Part shown: positions 32,225-41,625 of the stretch, one piece after another
Layout: every line of letters begins with the position of its first letter
Position numbering within the stretch: the stretch's first letter is position 1
Source of the DNA: Parafrankia sp. EUN1f
GTDB lineage: Bacteria > Actinomycetota > Actinomycetes > Frankiales > Frankiaceae
DNA length: 60,301 nucleotides
NCBI RefSeq assembly: GCF_000177675.1
Contig: NZ_ADGX01000048.1
Coordinates: forward strand, 1-60,301
Reading direction: 5' to 3'
The notes under the pieces: generated by a model
Database searches by the model: none
Seen by the model: the letters and a program-made list of their open reading frames with translations, nothing else
Told to the model about the DNA's origin: nothing
Position numbers and translations under genes: made by a program

Positions 32225-33940
32225 CTATCGGCGCGCGGAGCCCGCATCTGGTCCGCCGTCCGGGGCGTCCCTTTTCCCATCGGATGTCGTGTCGGTCGCG
32301 GCCGTGGTCGCCGCCGTGGAGGCGGCTTCGGCGCCCTCGATGCCCTCGGTGCGGTCGGTGCGGTCGGTGCGGTCGGCGCGGTCGGGTGCGGTGGCGAGCG
32401 CGGCGGGTTCCGCCGCCGAGAAGCGGGTGAGCATGGTCGCCGTCGCGCCGCTCGCACCCGCGAACCGGACGGTGATCCCGCGGTCGCCGAACTTCTGCCG
32501 GACGTCGTCCAGCGCGGCGACTCCGGCGGAGTCCAGGATCTGCACCTCGGACAGGTCGATGGCGACCCGCGCCGGGTCGTGGGCGTAGTCGAAGGCCGTC
32601 ACCAGATCGTTCGAGGACGCGAAGAACAGCGGGCCGCTGACGGCGTAGATCCGTTCGCCGCCCTCCGGGTCCAGAACGCTCGTGACCTTGGTGAGGTGGG
32701 CGACCCGGCGGGTGAACAACAATGCCGACAGCACCACCCCGACCAGCACGCCGTAGGCGAGGTTGTGGGTCGGTACGACCACCGCCACGGTTGCCACCAT
32801 CACCAGGGTCTCGGAGCGTGGCATGCGCCGCAGGGTGGCCGGGGCCACGCTGCGCCATTCGAAGGTCATCACCGAGACCAGGATCATGACTGCGACGAGA
32901 GCCGACATCGGGATCACACCGACGATCGCCCGCAGCGGGACCACCAGCAGGAGCAGGAAGGCACCCGCGGAGAACGTGGAAAGCCTGGTCCGTCCGCCCG
33001 AGGAGACGTTGACCATCGTCTGGCCGATCATGGCGCAGCCGGCCATGCCCCCGAAGAACCCGTTGACGATGTTGGCGATCCCGAGGCCCCAGGACTCCCG
33101 GTTCGCGTCGTGGGTGCTGTCGGTCATCCGGTCGACGATCTGCGCCGTGAGCAGTGTCTCCAGCAGGCCGACGGCGGTGAGCGTGACGACATACGGGCCG
33201 ATGATCCGCAGTGTCTCCCAGGTCATCGGCACCGACGGGAGCCCCGGGACGGGCAGCGAGCTGGGCAGGCTGCCCTCGTCCCCGACCGTGGGCACCGAGA
33301 GGTCGAAGGCGACCGTGGTCAGCGTCAGCAGCGCCACCGCCACCAGCGGTGGCGGGACGGCCCGGGTCAGGCGGGGAACGACGAGCAGGATGGCCAGGCC
33401 CGCGACCACCAGCGCGTACACCGCGGGGGACTCGCCGAGCACGTGGGGCATCTGCGCGGTGAAGATCAGGATCGCGAGCGCGTTGACGAAACCGATCATC
33501 ACGGTGCGGGGCACGAAGCGCATCAGCCGCGCGACGCCCAGGCGGCCGAGGACGAACATCGTCACACCGACACAGATCGTGGTCGCCAGCAGGTAGTCCA
33601 GGCCGTGGTCGCGCACCAGCGGAGCCGCGACCAGCGCCATCGACCCAGCCGCCGCCGAGATCATCGCGGGCCGCCCGCCGGTCACCGCGATGACCACCGA
33701 GATCGTGAAGGAGGCGAACAGGCCGACCTTGGGATCCACCCCGGCGACGACCGAGAACGAGATCGTCTCGGGGATGAGCGCCAGCGCCGTGACCAGGCCG
33801 GCGAGCAGCTCGATCCGGATCACGCGCGGCCTGGGCCAGGCAAGCCCGGACAACCGTGCCCGCGTGCGTGACCCTGCCCGCGACCGTGCCCGCGCGAGAA
33901 GCGGGAGACGGGCGGCCGGCGAGGGCTGGCCCAGGGACAT
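32225..33940 (-). CDS. SulP-family anion transporter with STAS domain
   Basis: 571 aa. A transmembrane Sulfate_transp domain (about residues 30-400) starts LLAGLVTALALIPETISFS and includes GGMAGCAMIGQTMVNVSSGGRTRLS (cited as GGMAGCAMIGQT). The C-terminal STAS domain (about 430-525) has AIDLSEVQILDSAGVAALDDV with the conserved DSxG serine. The family carries sulfate, bicarbonate or other anions; either is possible here. The last 40 residues are a disordered tail with DRTDRT repeats. The start is uncertain: the ATG at 33940 has no clear ribosome site, GTG 33949 is close, and the frame is open to 34081. Confidence 0.87.
   Translation of the reverse strand: MSLGQPSPAARLPLLARARSRAGSRTRARLSGLAWPRPRVIRIELLAGLVTALALIPETISFSVVAGVDPKVGLFASFTISVVIAVTGGRPAMISAAAGSMALVAAPLVRDHGLDYLLATTICVGVTMFVLGRLGVARLMRFVPRTVMIGFVNALAILIFTAQMPHVLGESPAVYALVVAGLAILLVVPRLTRAVPPPLVAVALLTLTTVAFDLSVPTVGDEGSLPSSLPVPGLPSVPMTWETLRIIGPYVVTLTAVGLLETLLTAQIVDRMTDSTHDANRESWGLGIANIVNGFFGGMAGCAMIGQTMVNVSSGGRTRLSTFSAGAFLLLLVVPLRAIVGVIPMSALVAVMILVSVMTFEWRSVAPATLRRMPRSETLVMVATVAVVVPTHNLAYGVLVGVVLSALLFTRRVAHLTKVTSVLDPEGGERIYAVSGPLFFASSNDLVTAFDYAHDPARVAIDLSEVQILDSAGVAALDDVRQKFGDRGITVRFAGASGATATMLTRFSAAEPAALATAPDRADRTDRTDRTEGIEGAEAASTAATTAATDTTSDGKRDAPDGGPDAGSARR
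32351..32386 (-). repeat. 9-bp tandem repeat in the SulP tail
   Basis: Four copies of gcggtcggt (plus strand) encode an Asp-Arg-Thr repeat at the C-terminus of the SulP protein. Confidence 0.85.
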
Positions 33941-34112
33941 GTCAGGCACGCTGAGGGTCTCACACCGTAGGGGAGGAGGGACCGGTCGCCGGGCGTCGGT
34001 CCGTGCGGCGGCGCGCCCGGATCGGAAGCGGGTGCCCAACTCTTCCGGTAGGTCAGATATGACGATACAAAGTGCCCGCAAAACGGGTGGACGGGCCCTC
34101 CGCGCGGCCCGC

Positions 34113-35003
34113 TCAGGCCCGGGGCGCGCCGAGACGCTCGAGGTCAGCCTGCATCTGGGTGATCTCCCTGTCCTGGTTGCCGACCATCACCCGAGCCAGT
34201 GTGCGCACCTTGTCGCTGTCGGCGTGCAACCAGGCGTACTGGGCCATCTCGATGCCACCGCGGTGGTGGCGGATCATCAGGGTCAGGAACTGGATGTCGA
34301 GATCCCGGCCGCTCGCGGCCGCCAGCCGGGCGAGCTCGGCCTCGCTCGCCATCCCCGGCATCCGGACCGACGTGTCGGCGGAGCCGGCGTCCGTGGCACC
34401 GGCGTCAGCCTCGGCGCCGGTGCCCATGCCCATGCCCTCGTGCGCGCTGTGGCCGCCGTCACCGGTGGCGCCGCTGTCACCGGCCATCCAGGCCATGGGC
34501 TCGCGGGCGGAGGTCTCGGTACGGCCCCAGCCCGACAGCCAGGTGGCCATGATGCCGATCTCCCGCTGCTGGCCCAGGGCGATGTCCTGCGCCACACTGC
34601 GGATCGCGGCGTCGCCGCCGTGGCTGAACTCGACCATCGCCATCTGCACGGCCTGCGAGTGGTGCTCGGACATGTCCCGGGCGAAGCCGACGTCGACCGA
34701 GCTGTCGGCCGGCGGCCGGTCGATCAGCGCGCGGATGCCGGCGCCGGCGGCGAGCAGACCGACGACCGCGAAGAGGACGAGCGGAGTCCACCACAGCCGG
34801 ACCCAGACGGGTGCGCGGTAGTCGGCGGCCACGGAACCAGCCGCGGTGCCGGCCGCGGAATCCGTCGCGGGATCGGCCGGCAGGTCAGCCACCGGTCCTT
34901 CGGCGCCGGTGACCTCGGAACCCTCGGTCACTCCGTCGGTGGTGTTGCTCGCTGGTGGCATGGCGGACGCGCCTCGGTCCTCGTCGGCTCGGTTCATCGC
35001 CAT
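34113..35003 (-). CDS. DUF305 membrane-anchored protein
   Basis: 296 aa. A disordered N-terminus is followed by one helix (WTPLVLFAVVGLLAAGAGI), then an extracytoplasmic ferritin-like DUF305 domain with two His-rich segments: FARDMSEHHSQAVQMAMVEF and LTLMIRHHRGGIEMAQYA. A Met/His/Gly-rich loop lies between them (MGMGTGAEADAG). The family is linked to copper handling in some bacteria, but that is not shown here. The start at 35003 is the first of two nearby ATGs; the frame is open to 35027. Confidence 0.87.
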   Translation of the reverse strand: MAMNRADEDRGASAMPPASNTTDGVTEGSEVTGAEGPVADLPADPATDSAAGTAAGSVAADYRAPVWVRLWWTPLVLFAVVGLLAAGAGIRALIDRPPADSSVDVGFARDMSEHHSQAVQMAMVEFSHGGDAAIRSVAQDIALGQQREIGIMATWLSGWGRTETSAREPMAWMAGDSGATGDGGHSAHEGMGMGTGAEADAGATDAGSADTSVRMPGMASEAELARLAAASGRDLDIQFLTLMIRHHRGGIEMAQYAWLHADSDKVRTLARVMVGNQDREITQMQADLERLGAPRA

Positions 35004-35116
35004 CCAGTGTGACCCATGGGCGGGCATGGGTGACGGGCGAAGCGCCAGGAGCGCGCCAGGTCACCCGGCCCGTGGCGGGCGGGCCGACGGCCTGCCTGCC
35101 ACGGGCCGGACGGCCC

Positions 35117-36547
35117 TCAGATCTGGATGTGCGAGTTGAAGACGAACGTCCGCTTGCCGACCTGCACCCGGGTACCGGGCACGAGGGGCGCGGGCTGGTG
35201 CGGGCTCAGCGGAGTCCACACCGTCGCCTCCGGCGGGGCGATGTAGGTCCCGTTCGCCGATCCACGGTCGGTGATCACGGCGTCCCACCCGTTCAGCGTG
35301 ATGACGGCGTGCACCCGGGACACCGCGCTCTCACCGTCCTCCACGGGCAGCGGCCGGGCGTTGCCCGCGCGCACCGCCTCGTCCCGGTCGGGCTGGCGCC
35401 CGATGACCAGGTCCATGTCGACGTTGACGGTCTGCCCGTCGTCGAACACCAGGACGCCGACGGGCGGGCGCGGGCCGAGGACCGTCCGGTTCGTCTGCTG
35501 GGCCAGGGAGATGCCGCATTCCGCGCAGTACGGCGCCAGCGGGTGGTTGAAATGACCGTGGGCGCACAGGATGCCCTCGACCTGCGGCTGCGCCGCGTCG
35601 GGCAGCATCGTCGCGGCGTCGTCGTCCTCGATCAGATCCGACACCGTGAAGCTCTGGTCACCGGGCAGCTGGGTGACGGCGTCCTGGTCGTCGTCCAGGT
35701 CGTCGGTGAGATCGTCGTGCCGCTGCCGGCGTGCGAGCAGCTCGTGATCCGAGAGCGCGGTCGGGGGATCCTCGTCGAGCTCGTCGAAGTCCGCCGCCTG
35801 TGTCGGCTCGGCCGCCGCGACGAGCCTGCGGTGGACCTCGTCGTCCTGGCTGCGCAGCGGGATCAGCGGGGGCGGTGCGGTCGACAGCGGGTCGGGCAGC
35901 CGGGTGCCCGGAGTGGGGATGGGGGCGGCCCCCGTCATCGGCTCGCGCGGTGAGTCGAACCCGGCGAGGAAGCCGTCGGCGCCCGCGGCGGCGGAGGACG
36001 CGGCCAGCGGGCTGGCGTCGGCCGAGATCAGGCTCACCCCGATGCCGGGCACCGCGCCGATCCGCAGATCCAGTGGGAAGCCGAGGTCGTCGAGACCGGT
36101 GAAGCCGGGGCGGGGCGCGCCGTGCAGCGTGTCGGCGGGGCCGATGTCCACCCGGGAGATCTCGGCTGGCAGCAGGCGGTCGACCCAGATCGCGGAGTCC
36201 ATGCCGGAGAGGGCGACCGGCGTGGGGCCGGTGGCGACGACGTCCATGGCTCCGTGGATGAGCACGAGGATGCGGTTGTTGGACGTCGTGAGCAGGCCGA
36301 AGGCGGGCACGCGCTCGGCCTCGGTGTTGAACAGCAGCGCACCGGCCTGGCGGACGAGCGCGGTACCCGTCGCGCTGACCTCACCGGCGGCGTCCGCGCA
36401 CAGGGCGAGCAGCCGCTTGGTCGTCTCGATGGTCTCGGGCCGAGCCACGGAGGCGACGACAAGCACACCGGGCAGCCTTACGACCACGCCCGGCTGCCCA
36501 CTGTTGCCTGCCCCGACCACGACCCGGAAACGGTCTAGTCCCGCCAT
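35117..36547 (-). CDS. FHA-domain protein with zinc ribbon
   Basis: 476 aa, cytoplasmic. The first 170 residues form a conserved-looking domain of unknown family. Then comes an acidic disordered linker (DELDEDPP, DDLTDDLDDDQD), a zinc-ribbon-like CAHGHFNHPLAPYCAECG near residue 330, and a C-terminal FHA phosphothreonine-binding domain (VIGRQPDRDEAV, SRVHAVITLNGW, DRGSANGTYI). Threonines before the ribbon (TQLPGD, TMLPD) could be kinase sites that bind the FHA domain, as in GarA-like proteins. No Ser/Thr kinase gene is in the window. Ends in QVGKRTFVFNSHIQI. Confidence 0.88.
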   Translation of the reverse strand: MAGLDRFRVVVGAGNSGQPGVVVRLPGVLVVASVARPETIETTKRLLALCADAAGEVSATGTALVRQAGALLFNTEAERVPAFGLLTTSNNRILVLIHGAMDVVATGPTPVALSGMDSAIWVDRLLPAEISRVDIGPADTLHGAPRPGFTGLDDLGFPLDLRIGAVPGIGVSLISADASPLAASSAAAGADGFLAGFDSPREPMTGAAPIPTPGTRLPDPLSTAPPPLIPLRSQDDEVHRRLVAAAEPTQAADFDELDEDPPTALSDHELLARRQRHDDLTDDLDDDQDAVTQLPGDQSFTVSDLIEDDDAATMLPDAAQPQVEGILCAHGHFNHPLAPYCAECGISLAQQTNRTVLGPRPPVGVLVFDDGQTVNVDMDLVIGRQPDRDEAVRAGNARPLPVEDGESAVSRVHAVITLNGWDAVITDRGSANGTYIAPPEATVWTPLSPHQPAPLVPGTRVQVGKRTFVFNSHIQI

Positions 36548-36799
36548 TGCCTCGCCCTTCGCCGCTTACCCGCGTGGTGCAAACGGTACCGATCTTCAGA
36601 CTAGCGGCACCCGCGCGCGTCGTACGGTACTTATCCTGCCGCGTTGACCGCCGCGGGAACCCGATATGTCTCTTCTGCACGCTCGGTCGGGCCGTCTGCG
36701 CGGCCCGGCGGGCCGCCGTGGTAGCGCGACCTGGCCGGGCGCGACGTAATCGCCAGAGCACCTGAAGGATCACATTTGTGGAGGTCGACCGGAGGGCGG

Positions 36800-37234
36800 T
36801 CAGAGCAGGCGCCCACCGTGGAAGCGCCACCGCAGGAACGGGACGCGCATCGGGCCGTTCGCGCAGAGCCACACACCGACCCAGACGACCCCGAAGTGGA
36901 TCACGAAGGCGCTGCCCGCCAGCCCGGCCGCGCCCGGTACCGCGTCCGCCCGCACCGCCAGCCAGACCAGCAGTCCCTCGTTCAGGGCTGTGAGCAGGCC
37001 GAACATCGTCGGCCAGTCCTTCTCCCACCGGAACTGCTGCAGGCCGTGGTAAGCGAGCTCCCAGCCCAGCCCGAGAAGGGCGACGGCGAACAGCACGCCG
37101 AAACTCGCCCGGTAGGCGGTGCCGAGGGGCGCGTCGACGGGCAGCAAAGGAGTGACCAGGACTGTCAGAACAACACCGACAGTGGCGAGCAGGAACAGCC
37201 GGGTCTGAAGTCGTCCGGCCAGTGTCGGCACCAT
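36800..37234 (-). CDS. Small four-helix membrane protein
   Basis: 144 aa with four predicted helices (LFLLATVGVVLTVLVTPLL, FGVLFAVALLGLGWELAYH, LTALNEGLLVWLAV and AFVIHFGVVWVGVWL). I do not recognise the family. It starts 27 bases after the flavoprotein stop on the same strand, so they form an operon and may work together, for example as a membrane anchor. Confidence 0.7.
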   Translation of the reverse strand: MVPTLAGRLQTRLFLLATVGVVLTVLVTPLLPVDAPLGTAYRASFGVLFAVALLGLGWELAYHGLQQFRWEKDWPTMFGLLTALNEGLLVWLAVRADAVPGAAGLAGSAFVIHFGVVWVGVWLCANGPMRVPFLRWRFHGGRLL

Positions 37235-37261
37235 GTTCGATTTCTCCGATCGGGTACGACG

Positions 37262-39145
37262 TCAGACCGGCTGGTTGCGCATCCAGCGCGCCCATTGGGA
37301 CACCGAACGTGCTACACCCAGGTGGGGTACGAATCCCTGCGAAGCCAGGTCGTCACAGATTTCCTGGGCGGCGATCTGCAGTCCCAGGAAGGTGTCCACG
37401 CCCGGGAAGTAGCCACCGAGGGTCGCCGCGCCCGACGCATAGAGGCGGCCCGGGCCGCTGCGCGTGCCGCGGACCTCGAAGGTCCGTTCCACATCGAGGC
37501 GCCCGAGCGGGTTGTGGCCGGCGCCCGAGTGGTCGAGCAGGTCCGCCAGGACCCGGTGCTCCCGGATGTCCGCGACGAGACCGGTGGCGTCGATGACGTA
37601 GGCCGCCGGGATCTCCAGCATCCCGTCGGCGGTGCGGACGCGGGTGACCACCGTCCCATCCGTTCCGGGGGCGAGCCGTTCCACCTCGCCGACCCTGGTG
37701 ACGTACCACCCCTCGTGCCGGCCGCGGGCGAGCTGGGCCTGCCACCGGCGCCGCCGGGGGGTGTTCGTCCCGCCGATCGTGTCGTAGAGCGCCTTGCGCT
37801 CGTCGCCTTCGAGCGTTCGCATGCGGGCCTTGAGCTGGCCGCCCCAGACCGACTTGGGATAGTTGAAGCCCTGGTAGGCCCACCCGTCGCCGCCGCGGCG
37901 GCGCATGAACACGCTCGGGCCGTGGGAGCCTCGGACGTAGGTCCGGAACAGGTGGACGATGTGCGTCCCGGCCTGGTGCCGGTCGCGGTCGGTGATCAGT
38001 CGGTCCAGAATGCGTGAGGCGACGATGCCGGCTCCGTGGACGACCACCGTCGCCGGCCGTCGGATGAGCTCGTCGTAGACATGCTCGTGGGGCTCATAGG
38101 CGTTGACCACCCGCCGGACGTCCCCGTAGCGGGACCGGTACTCCTGCAGGTCCGGAAGGAACTTCAGGCCCGGGTAGCCGACGCCCAGATGGACGTGCTG
38201 GCTGCGGAACGCCACCCGGCGGGTCGGGGCGTGGCCCTTGGGCGGTGTGATGATCGTCAGGTAGCCGCCACCGGCACGGCGGCGCACCATGCGCACCTGA
38301 CCGGAGACCAGCATCTCCCGGTAGGAGATCCGGTCCGCCTCCCGCGCCATGCTTTCGAAGACCGCGCCGATTCTCGGGGTGAAGTAGTCCGAGAGCACCG
38401 GCTCGGTGGCCACCTGCCACAGCGGCGCGAGAAAGCCCCGCAGGCTGCGGGCGGCGAACGCCTCGCGCACGGCATAGGACGGGAAGGCCCAGATGTTGTC
38501 CGGGGTCGACCCCGAATCCGAACGAATTCGCTCGTGGTCGGGGATCTGGGACACCCGGGTCAGGTAACGGTAGGTCTGCCACGGGTGGTCGATGTTGGAG
38601 AGCACCCGGATCGCCGAGGTCGGAGCCCCCGCGATGCGCAGATAGTCCACCAGGACGAACGAGCCGATCCCGCCACCGACCGTGACCAGTGACGTGTCGT
38701 GGACGGGGATGCCCGCCTCGGCCAGCATGCGGTCCGTCCACACCGACGTCTCGAGCAGCTGGGGAGTGAGGTCACCGCGGACGGGCGGCTCGCCGACCCG
38801 CGCAGGTGCGGGCGCAGGAGCGGGAGGGGGCGCGGGAGCGGGTGCCGGCGGCGCGGCCGGGCGAGGTGGCGGCGGAACCGGACGAGCCGGACCTGGCGTC
38901 GGCCCTGACCGAGCCGGCTGGGTCGGGGTACGTGCGCCCCGCCCGGGCGGCGGGGCGGGGCGGGTGTGGCCCGGCGGAGCCCCGGGCGTAGCCGAGCCGC
39001 CGAGCACGGCCGTGGCCCCGTCGACAGCATCGTCGGAACCACCCTGGGAACCACCGTGGGGACCACCCTGGGAACCACCGGCCGGACCACTGCCGAAACT
39101 GCCGTGGCGCGGATCCCGGTCGCCGGGAAAGTGCGCGCGGTTCAC
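37262..39145 (-). CDS. FAD/NAD(P)-binding oxidoreductase-like protein
   Basis: 627 aa. About 150 disordered Gly/Pro/Ala-rich residues come first. The catalytic part has a Rossmann motif TSLVTVGGGIGSFVLVDYL, a second VVVHGAGIVASRIL, YVIDATGL, and a C-terminal FAD-type RLYASGAATLGGYFPGVDTF. The layout recalls flavin monooxygenases or dehydrogenases with two dinucleotide sites, but I cannot name a substrate. The GTG at 39145 has a near-ideal GAGGAGG site 8 bases before it; the longer open frame to 39361 lacks one. It is followed by the small membrane protein gene. Confidence 0.75.
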   Translation of the reverse strand: MNRAHFPGDRDPRHGSFGSGPAGGSQGGPHGGSQGGSDDAVDGATAVLGGSATPGAPPGHTRPAPPPGRGARTPTQPARSGPTPGPARPVPPPPRPAAPPAPAPAPPPAPAPAPARVGEPPVRGDLTPQLLETSVWTDRMLAEAGIPVHDTSLVTVGGGIGSFVLVDYLRIAGAPTSAIRVLSNIDHPWQTYRYLTRVSQIPDHERIRSDSGSTPDNIWAFPSYAVREAFAARSLRGFLAPLWQVATEPVLSDYFTPRIGAVFESMAREADRISYREMLVSGQVRMVRRRAGGGYLTIITPPKGHAPTRRVAFRSQHVHLGVGYPGLKFLPDLQEYRSRYGDVRRVVNAYEPHEHVYDELIRRPATVVVHGAGIVASRILDRLITDRDRHQAGTHIVHLFRTYVRGSHGPSVFMRRRGGDGWAYQGFNYPKSVWGGQLKARMRTLEGDERKALYDTIGGTNTPRRRRWQAQLARGRHEGWYVTRVGEVERLAPGTDGTVVTRVRTADGMLEIPAAYVIDATGLVADIREHRVLADLLDHSGAGHNPLGRLDVERTFEVRGTRSGPGRLYASGAATLGGYFPGVDTFLGLQIAAQEICDDLASQGFVPHLGVARSVSQWARWMRNQPV

Positions 39146-39458
39146 CCTTGGGCCTCCTCGGTCCGACGCGTCCAGCCGGCGGACCGGCGCCTGCCGGGCA
39201 TGAGCGCACCGCCCGACCGGGATGTCACGATAGGTGACCTCACCGCGGAATCCGGCGAGATGTCCGTGGTAAGACAACACGCGGGCCCGGTCATGCACGC
39301 CGGCCGCGCGGTCCGTCCCGGGTAACGCTGCGGGCCGCGATCGCCACCGCTCGAAGATCATGGGATTTTCGTCGTCCTGACGACCACGATCCTCAGGCCT
39401 TGTCTGGTCGCAACGGTTGTCCGAGGTGCGGTCTGAGGCCGCTCCGAGGTGCAGGACG
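39146..39458. other. Intergenic region between flavoprotein and GH15 genes
   Basis: No gene is seen. A short hairpin, gtcgtc-ct-gacgac (39371-39384), could end the GH15 transcript. The promoter of the flavoprotein operon should lie at its left end. Confidence 0.4.
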
Positions 39459-41273
39459 CTAGGGGAGTGCGCGGTCCAGATGGATCGCCGCGCTGATCAG
39501 CGCCAGGTGGGTGAACGCCTGCGGGAAGTTGCCCAGGGCTTCACCGGACGGACCGATCTCCTCGGCGTAGAGGCCCACGTGGTTGGCGTAGGTGAGCATC
39601 TTCTCGAAGACCATGCGGGCCTCGGTGATGCGGCCGGCCCTGGTCAGCGCCTCCACGTACCAGAACGAGCACAGGTTGAACGTGCCCTCGTCGCCGGTGA
39701 TGCCGTCGCTGCCGTCCGCGGCATAGCGCCGGACCAGGCTGTCGCTGACGAGCTCGGTGCCGACCCGGTCCAGCGTCGAGAGGAACCGGGGGTCGGTGGG
39801 GCCGGAGAACTTCACCAGCGGCATGCACAGCAGCGAGGCGTCCAGCCGTGGTGAGCCTGGGAACTCCATGTAGGCGCCGTTGCGCGGGTCCCAGGCCTCG
39901 TTCTGGACGAAGCGGTAGGCCCGGCCGGCGTGCTCCTTCCAGTCGCCCGTGGGGCCGGGCAGGCCGCGCTGCCGGGAGATCCGGCACGCCCGCTCGAACG
40001 CCACCCAGGTCATGACGGCGGAGTAGGTGAACCGTTGCCGCCCGCCACGGGTCTCCCAGATCCCCTCGTCGGGCTGCTCCCAGTGCCGGCCGAGCCAGTC
40101 GAGCTGGCGCCCGAGCGCCTCCCAGAGCTGGAAGGAGATCGGGACCCGCTTGTTGTACAGGTAGACCGAGTCCATCAGCTCGCCGTAGATGTCCAGCTGG
40201 AGCTGGTCGGCGGCGCCGTTGCCGATCCGGACCGGCTTCGAGCCGCGGTAGCCCGCGAGGTGGTCCAGCACGATCTCGTCCAGGTTGGCGTTGCCGTCGA
40301 CGCTGTAGAGCACGCGCAGCCCGCGGCCCGGCGGTGCCTCCTTGCAGCGTTGTTCCAGCCAGTCCATGAAGGCCGCGGCCTCGTCGGTGAAACCGAGGGC
40401 CATCAGCGCGTAGGTGGTGAACGCGGCGTCGCGGATCCAGGTGTAGCGGTAGTCCCAGTTGCGCACCCCGCCGAGCTCCTCCGGCAGGGAGGTGGTCGGG
40501 GCCGCGATGAGTGCCCCGGTCGGGCGGTACACGAGCAGCTTCAGGACCAGGGCGGACCGCAGCACCATCTCCCGCCAGCGACCCTGGTAGCGGCCCCTTC
40601 GCAGCCAGGTCTGCCAGTACGACAGCGTCCGGGCGAACATCTCGTCCGCCTCGCCGGGCGCGAGCGGCCGGATCCGCGAGTTCCACTCCAGCACGATGTC
40701 GGACGTCTCGCCCATGGCCAGCTCGAACGCGCAGGTGACCGCGGTGCCCTCCAACCGCAGCGGCAGGGCCGTACGCAGGACGAGGGTGCCGGCGGCCGAC
40801 TCGAAGACCGCCCCGGCCCCGGGAACCAGGGTCACCGTGTGCGACGCCCGTCCATAGTCGAAACGAGGGTCGCAGCGCAGGTTGAACCCGGCGGTGCCGC
40901 GCACGGCGCGTGCCTGCCGGACGATCACGTGTGGCGTCTCGGTGAGGTCGTTGTCGACCGGAACCATGAAGTCCACGACCTCGCCCACCGAGTGCGGGGT
41001 GAGGAAGCGGGTCAACAGGACGTTGGAGTCCGGCAGGTAGAGCTGCTTGGCTTTCGACCGCGAGCAGTGGATGCGGAAGGAGCCGCCGCGGTCGGCGTCC
41101 AGCAGGCTCGCGAAGACGGACGCACCGTCGAAACGCTGCGGGCAGTACCAGTCGATCGTGCCGTCCGTGGCGACGAGGGCCACGGTGCGCAGGTCGCCGA
41201 TGACCGCGTGTTCCTCGATCGGCGGGTAACCGCTCGGTGGGTAGCTGCTTGGTGGATGGTCGGATCCGGGCAT
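39459..41273 (-). CDS. Glycoside hydrolase family 15 (trehalase/glucoamylase-like)
   Basis: 604 aa, close to mycobacterial GH15 trehalases. An N-terminal beta-sandwich (IGDLRTVALVATDGTIDWYC, cited as ATDGTIDWYCPQRFD) precedes an (alpha/alpha)6 barrel with GVRNWDYRYTWIRDAAF, which carries an acidic catalytic residue, and AEEIGPSGEALGNFPQAFTH, which carries the second Glu. These hydrolyse trehalose or alpha-glucans. No signal peptide, so it acts in the cytoplasm. A GGAGAA site precedes the ATG. It stands alone on the minus strand. Confidence 0.92.
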   Translation of the reverse strand: MPGSDHPPSSYPPSGYPPIEEHAVIGDLRTVALVATDGTIDWYCPQRFDGASVFASLLDADRGGSFRIHCSRSKAKQLYLPDSNVLLTRFLTPHSVGEVVDFMVPVDNDLTETPHVIVRQARAVRGTAGFNLRCDPRFDYGRASHTVTLVPGAGAVFESAAGTLVLRTALPLRLEGTAVTCAFELAMGETSDIVLEWNSRIRPLAPGEADEMFARTLSYWQTWLRRGRYQGRWREMVLRSALVLKLLVYRPTGALIAAPTTSLPEELGGVRNWDYRYTWIRDAAFTTYALMALGFTDEAAAFMDWLEQRCKEAPPGRGLRVLYSVDGNANLDEIVLDHLAGYRGSKPVRIGNGAADQLQLDIYGELMDSVYLYNKRVPISFQLWEALGRQLDWLGRHWEQPDEGIWETRGGRQRFTYSAVMTWVAFERACRISRQRGLPGPTGDWKEHAGRAYRFVQNEAWDPRNGAYMEFPGSPRLDASLLCMPLVKFSGPTDPRFLSTLDRVGTELVSDSLVRRYAADGSDGITGDEGTFNLCSFWYVEALTRAGRITEARMVFEKMLTYANHVGLYAEEIGPSGEALGNFPQAFTHLALISAAIHLDRALP

Positions 41274-41625
41274 GCAGTTCTCCGCGCGTGGGAGGTCCGG
41301 GCGTGGCCGGAGCGGCGGGCGGGTGCGGGAGGTCCTCGGTCCACATCGGCGGGGTCAGCCGAAGGTACCTCGCCCGGGTGGCCGAACCACCCGGCATGCC
41401 GGGACGGATGGGGGCGCCGAAGGTGCCGCCGACTACCCGATGGGGTTGTCGGTCGTGCCGGCCCGCGGCCGGGGCGCACAACCGCGCGGAATCACCTGAA
41501 ATACCTGTTCTGACAGTGAAGTCGCCCTTGGGCGATCTTGATGTGGTGTGGTGTCGTGCCGGCGTGGCGGTGTTGCCCGGGGTCTCGGGTATCCAGGCCC
41601 GGAGCGCGCACCCTACGATCGCCGC
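41274..41625. other. Divergent intergenic region upstream of GH15
   Basis: No gene is seen. It contains the hairpin tcgccc-tt-gggcga (41522-41535), about 90 bases before the ATG of the right-hand gene, and should hold promoters for both flanking genes. Confidence 0.4.
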
